Shown here in pieces: positions 58,780 through 64,000 of a DNA stretch of 64,000 nucleotides (the stretch's first letter is position 1; each line of letters opens with the position of its first letter). The notes under the pieces were generated by a model. It did not search any database. It saw only the letters and a program-made list of their open reading frames with translations, and was not told where the DNA came from. Both the position numbers and the translations under genes were made by a program. The stretch is from Morinoia aosen (lineage: Eukaryota; Arthropoda; Malacostraca; Amphipoda; Talitridae). The DNA is taken from NCBI GenBank assembly GCA_030386875.1, contig CM059564.1:70885436-70949435 (forward strand). The letters are read 5' to 3'.

Positions 58780-59640
58780 TTATTACCCTCACCTTGTGGT
58801 ATTTTGTTCAATTCTTTCATTGCAGATAATAGTTTCAGCAGGTTTTTATGGTTTCTTTTGGGAAAAGCAGATAAGAATCTCCACCTTAAGTATGCAACTT
58901 AATTGATGTTAGGCGATTGGCTAGGGCGCAGAATCACTCCTACGTTCCAAATTGAGAACCATTCTTTGGTTTATTTTGCCGTATGTTCAGAGTCATTGGC
59001 TTGCTGGAAGGTCTGCTTAAGCCGACCATAAATTTTTTTGTTCTCTGAATCAACGTCTCCTTTAGTAACTGTCAGTACACGGAAATATCAACCTTTGCAC
59101 ACTGATGTGAGTCCCTGTATACTGTGGCCAGTAAACCAGCCCAGAAACGTTTCTGCGGCTGAGCTTCCGAACGTTTCGGTTGAAACGTTCAATTTTGCAT
59201 TATCAGACCTTACAACCAATACCTAAAACTCAATTCCATAGTCAAGATGATATTAAGTAAATTTTAAGCGGTTCTTCACATGTTTTGCTGTGAAAAAGGA
59301 GTTTGGGAGGAGTGATGGTCTGCTGACTACTTCGATGGAATGCTTTACTCACCGTTTTTTGACTGACGTGAACTTCTTGTAACTCAGTTATTTCTGTAGA
59401 CATACATGGGCTGTCATGAGCTCATTCATCAGTACATAATGTCGTTAGAGGCTTGTGATTCTGCGAGAAACTCCGACTCTTGCCAGATTAGAGATATATA
59501 GCTCCAGTCTCTCGATGCTTCCGAGCCATCTCACCCGCAGTTAAGCTTGGAAGCTGCGAACGTTTAGCAATAATCATTTGCTTGTAGGTTAATACTTCAA
59601 TACGAAGTCGAACTATTTGCTCCCGAATAGCTTCGGCCAT
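58780..59640 (-). pseudogene. Tc1-like transposase pseudogene
   Basis: From ATG 59640 on the minus strand: MAEAIREQIVRLRIE and LTYKQM, the first helix-turn-helix; then ARKHRETGA and HVSQKTVSKAFHR, typical of the DNA-binding region. The middle is badly eroded. Near 58930-58990 QQANDSEHTAK and TKEWFSIWN correspond to the FQQDNDPKHTA block, followed by PSQSPNIN and VAYLRWRFLSAFPKRNHKNL. It ends with the family's NKIPQG motif near 58800. Stops occur within several blocks. It belongs to a different Tc1 subgroup from the 43.5-kb copy, judged by the C-terminal AYLKRR-type block. Confidence 0.8.
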
Positions 59641-62053
59641 TTTATAGACTTTGAACATAGTTTTCACTGAGCATTCATTTCCAACAAAATCTGGAAAGGG
59701 AATGATTGTGCCGATCGTTGTTTGTCGGCCTTAAATATGGTTGTGAAAGTTTCGCGAAGCCTTTTAAATATTTTATTAAATTCTATATGCAAATTGCGCA
59801 ATACAATGTATTAGCAATTATTTAATGCATCACTTTTAGCCAAGTACTTTCCAACCACATATTTTCTTGCTCAGTCGATTTTCTGGTCGTCAAAAACTTT
59901 GTTAGTTCTTTCTAAATATTCTGCTAAAAATATACGTCCTCTGTACTACGTGTACTCATTACACCAAACCAGAGCTCAAATTTTCTCATTTCTTAAATTG
60001 AGTTGGGCAGATACAGATGTCCAGGCACTGTATATTTATTAGGTCTTGAAAAAAAAGCTTAATCTCTGCAGTAGCTAATGTAGACTTCTTATGTATTAAA
60101 ATTTCTTGAATGAGCACCACCGACACCCAGCCCTCTCTCACTCCGCTAATTAGGCGCTGGCGTCCCAAAACACAGCACCAAAATTCAACTATGTTCGTTG
60201 TGTTCCAGGTTACGAACTGTACGACTTTTCAAGGTTTGATCAAAACCATAAGATTGATTGTAGGTTCAGGACGTTATGTTAGGTTAGTTGAGTTTAGGTT
60301 GGGATGGTTTGCATTAGGTTCCGTAAGTTAGATTTGCTTCATTTCAGTGAGAATAAAATGGATGCAGGTAGTGAGGGCTTAAGCAGCAATTTTATGTTGT
60401 TATTATTCTAAATATCATAATAGCCACTTTACTCCTTGATTGCACCGCAGTATTGCTGAATACTCCCGATATGCTTCTTACTTGCAGGAGTTGTCTGCAA
60501 CGCGGTCGTAAGAAAATTAATCATTCGCTGTGGAGTTAGTAACTATCGTCTTGCTGGAGATAGAAACACTAAGATACTATACAGACTTAAGAGAAAAAAT
60601 AAGATAGCAGTGAGTGTCCAGTAAGAAAAAATGCCAATGAAGACTGTCTGAAAACTGAACCAACGTATACCCGCATTTTTAGAGGATATAAGAAAGAAAT
60701 AAGATGAAAACCATTTACAAAGGGTGCACAGAATTATGGCGTTATATGGATAAAGACTGGCTGGAATGGAGTGATTATGAAAGAAGATAGATTTTCTTCG
60801 TGAGACGTTCAACTCTGAACATTTGAGAATATTCAGTGTGTGTAATTCGGCAAGTGAAGGTATGACAGAACAGGTTGAGTAACAAGCATGGATACAAATC
60901 AATTTGAATACAAAATAAAGTTAATATGATTGCGAGATTATCCTCACCTTAATGTAGTTTGTTGGGAATCGAAGCTTTAAGAGAATTTACTTCTTAATAA
61001 AGAAGAGGTGGAAAAAATCGCCAGAGATGAACTAAAAGTGGCATGAACTAATTGTAATTGGCTTTTAAATCAATGCGTGACTAGTGGTTTTGCTCATGCA
61101 TCCTATCCTCTTCTTCGGAAGATAAGAAACAGTTATAAAATATTGAAAACTGAAAAACTTTCCAGCAGGGATAATGTTCGATGTCTCATCGGTTAACATA
61201 TAATATTTCACCTGTTTATTGATGAAAAAATCAGCGATAATTCCATGAGAATTCATAAGCTAAATTTACCACTCCCGTCTGGATTTGATTCCAGTAAGTT
61301 TTTGTAGATATTTTTTGCTCGGATTAAATTCATAGTTAGACATGGCCGCGTGTTTCGACAGAGGAATTTTGCATTAACCACAAACAATCCACACATAATG
61401 AACGCCCTATTCTAAACTAGCAATTTAATTTACAAATTTTATTTGTGGTTTCATCAGTGGAAAGTTAGAGGAGCCAGCGGTGACGTAGTGTGCAATGGAG
61501 CCCTCTTTGGTTTGCTTTGCTCGAACACACTACACTTCAGTGAGCTGTCTTAGCTCAGTGAGAAAGGTTTCCTATGTATCTACTGGCATAGCGTTCATTG
61601 TTAAAGAATAACCTAATTTCTCTGTAAGCTTTCAATTTTATTTTTCTTCTGGATTAGCCGGCTGAAATAAAATATATTCGCTTTCATCACTGTCACGAAT
61701 AACTTTCTGGAGAAATTTCATTCTGAAGATTGTGATTTATATGAAACATCAATTTTCGCTCCTTAAGAACATGGGCTTGTGTTCCAGTTACCAACCGGAG
61801 TTTTCCCCGAGTTAGAATGTGATCAACGTTCAGTGAGACTCATTGGATAGTTAGAATGCCGGAACGGCTAGTGTTTTTTACGTTTGCTTTCAACAATAAT
61901 TGCAGCATTCGAATAATAATGGCTGAAGGAGTGTGGGTAACTTTCTTGTTAGGAGCGTCCGTTTGCATCAGTGATATACGTGAGCCAGTCCCAAGTTCAT
62001 AAATTAGCGCCAAAAATGAATTCAATAAAATCGTGCGAAATGAGCCAACTTTG
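59641..62053. other. No gene seen; degenerate TAGGTT-rich tract at about 60258-60318
   Basis: AT-rich. At 60258-60318 several TAGGTT-type words cluster (TGTTAGGTTAG, TTTAGGTTGGG, ATTAGGTTCC). Related dispersed words occur in other insect genomes; this cluster is too irregular to call a telomere array. Confidence 0.4.
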
Positions 62054-62130
62054 GCAAACTGAAAGTTTTTTCCGAAGTACGGACAGCGCATTTCAATTAC
62101 AATAATTTCAGCATGCGAAGGCGTGATGAC
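62054..62130 (+). repeat. Dispersed repeat, copy 1
   Basis: It starts GCAAACTGAAAGT, contains AGTACGGACAGCGCATT, and ends GCGAAGGCGTGATGAC. The second copy is at 63926-64000 in the same orientation. Confidence 0.75.
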
Positions 62131-63925
62131 ATTCGAGTGCAAAAAATGTGATGAAGCCTTCCCTAAGTTTTTACCTTTTTAAATAACGTGCTAATAGACA
62201 CCGTTGCTAATAAACTTTTCTGTATTTGGTTGACCATTTCAAATTAAAGGTTAATAATATTCAATTATTGCTATTAAGAGGTTCGGTGAAGTTCGCATTT
62301 TCTCTAGATTTCATGCAAAGAAGGTAAACAGAACTGCGTGAATTCAGTACTCTGGTGGTGGTATAATAAGTTTTAGAGTGAATTATAAGTCGCAAAGTAA
62401 CTTTTTTCGAGTAGTTTCGAAATGAAATCGATATCTTTTCGGTTGGTAAAGTTTCTACGAAAGGAGAAAACTTGTTTGCATTAGAATTATGACATTCTGA
62501 ATAATCATTCAAGGAATATACGCGCAGAAGATACTGACTTGTCTTCGTAGAATTTAAATTATACATTACAAATTGGTTACTCTGTCCCTTTGAGTAGAGC
62601 ATCAGATCATTTAGGGTCAAGTATCTAAGCTTTTTACCCTTGATTGGTTCGTTACTTAAGAATTTTTACGTCATACATGGGACTAAGAACTCACTCTTGG
62701 CGCTTCCTTCAATCCTTGGTACGTTCGTGTTCTTTCAACTATATTATGTCTGTAGTAATCAGGCTCTTTTAACATAAAAATGCGTCTAACCGCCTAGCAC
62801 AGTATACAAGTAAAAACATTTTAGTTTTCTTTCAACAAAACAAAGGCTGAACGTATTTTTGTAAACTTTGCGCGAATAGTAAGATTTGACTATTTAATAG
62901 TGCTTCATATGAATTAAGCACTTTTTGCGTGCCATATAACCTCCTGGGCTCACTATTGTGAGTCGGTTTTGTGACATGCGTCTTTGAAACTTAACCATCA
63001 ATCTTGCGCCTAAGTGACTCCAAATTCTAATAGGTCCAAATCAAAATTTTTGCTGATCAAACATAAATCGTAATTACTACCTCTAGTGCTTCTATAAACT
63101 CGAATGTAATTTCCGGTAAGTATTTGAAATTGTTTCAATGAGAACAAAATGAAACGAGTGAAGGTGAGTTCGCAGCTCATTTTTCCATACAAATGTTGAC
63201 GTTACAAATCAGAAAATTCAGTCTGTGTTTCTGCTCGCAATTGGCCCTTTTTCTTCTCCGCCAGCTGCAGAAATAGGCTTCTACAATTGATAGACTTTAG
63301 GAACTTACTGTTTTCTTTGGAAGTTTTTCAACGTGGTGATTTTCTTGATTATATATACAATAATTCTATAAGAAAATTATACAGAAAAGTTGACAGAGTT
63401 TCGGCCGCTATCAATCGAATTGATTACATCATAAAAATATGGCATATTGGGAAATACTGAAGTTTCATATTTAAGACTTGAATGAATAAAATCTTTCGCA
63501 TACTAACAAGAATTTTAAGTAAGATCGCTCAACGTCATTCGCAAAGAAAATACAAAGCAATCGACAGTACAAGGTAAAATTACACTGGTTGAGGGGAAAA
63601 GATTCTTAGGACGTGAAGCTCACGATTTGAATTTTCATCAGCGCTAGAGCAAATAATCACAGCAGGCTTTTCAATTCCCATCCTTCCTCAGGTGTTTATT
63701 TTTCTGTACCAGGAAACGTGAAATTCATTCTTCGGAAATGATACAATTTCTGTAGAAATCTGAGCTATACGGAAAGCGAATAGCTATTGAAGCACAATTA
63801 AACGGTTATTTTGCAATATTTGTTATTCGATTGATTTTGTCTTCATCATGTAAGATTCGTTTGGCTACTCACTACTTGTGTAGCGAATTTTGGCAAGTTC
63901 AGAAAGTAGAATTCTACATTATGAA
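62131..63925. other. No gene seen between the two repeat copies
   Basis: AT-rich with short unrecognised open frames on the minus strand. Confidence 0.4.
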
Positions 63926-64000
63926 GCAAACTGAAAGTATTTTCCGTAGTACGGACAGCGCATTCCGATAATAAATTCAGCTTGCGAAGACCTGATGACC
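63926..64000 (+). repeat. Dispersed repeat, copy 2, truncated by the window edge
   Basis: GCAAACTGAAAGT, AGTACGGACAGCGCATT and GCGAAGACCTGATGACC match copy 1 with scattered differences. The repeat may continue past the window. Confidence 0.75.

Overview
This is eukaryotic, AT-rich, gene-poor DNA, almost certainly from an arthropod and possibly a crustacean. The evidence is one exon of an animal TMTC gene, several Tc1/mariner elements, and an RTE-type LINE resembling those common in decapods. The species cannot be named from the sequence. No bacterial operons, RNA genes or CRISPR arrays are visible. Nearly everything recognisable is transposon-derived or tandem-repeat DNA set in long stretches with no detectable coding content.

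Layout: 4996-5264 (minus) is the first coding exon of a TMTC-family gene, with a clean splice donor; the following intron would run off the left edge. 13691-14549 is a palindromic element made of two mariner 5' halves facing each other, flanked by TA. 24687-24740 is a perfect long hairpin, and 24819-24953 is a decayed leucine-rich-repeat coding fragment. 25645-27406 is a decayed Tc1/mariner-superfamily element with both terminal inverted repeats. 28053-31520 is a large 28-bp minisatellite of about 124 units. 38116-38609 is a non-autonomous inverted-repeat element full of ACAC...GTGT palindromes. 42111-42330 is a 29-bp minisatellite. 43450-44190 is a Tc1-like transposase pseudogene.

The most interesting region is 46.2-59.7 kb. 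An old RTE-type LINE on the minus strand (58556 down to about 46240) is split by an 8876-bp insertion (47023-55898) flanked by the 6-bp duplication TTCAAA. The insertion is a plus-strand LINE of the CR1 group. It has tandemly duplicated 5' monomers, an ORF1 with a degenerate SGNH-esterase-like region followed by an OTU-type cysteine protease domain, an intact endonuclease/reverse transcriptase ORF2, a 2-kb 3' UTR with a higher-order minisatellite, and a T-rich rather than A-rich 3' tail. ORF1 and ORF2 lie in the same frame and are separated by a single TGA in the context TGA-CTA. No in-frame ATG occurs between that TGA and the first endonuclease motif, so ORF2 as it stands would need readthrough, a non-AUG start, or a progenitor without the stop. 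Just beyond is another Tc1-like pseudogene (58780-59640, minus).

Apart from the TMTC exon, no host gene can be assigned with confidence. Several small GC-rich islands with splice-like borders are listed as tentative.
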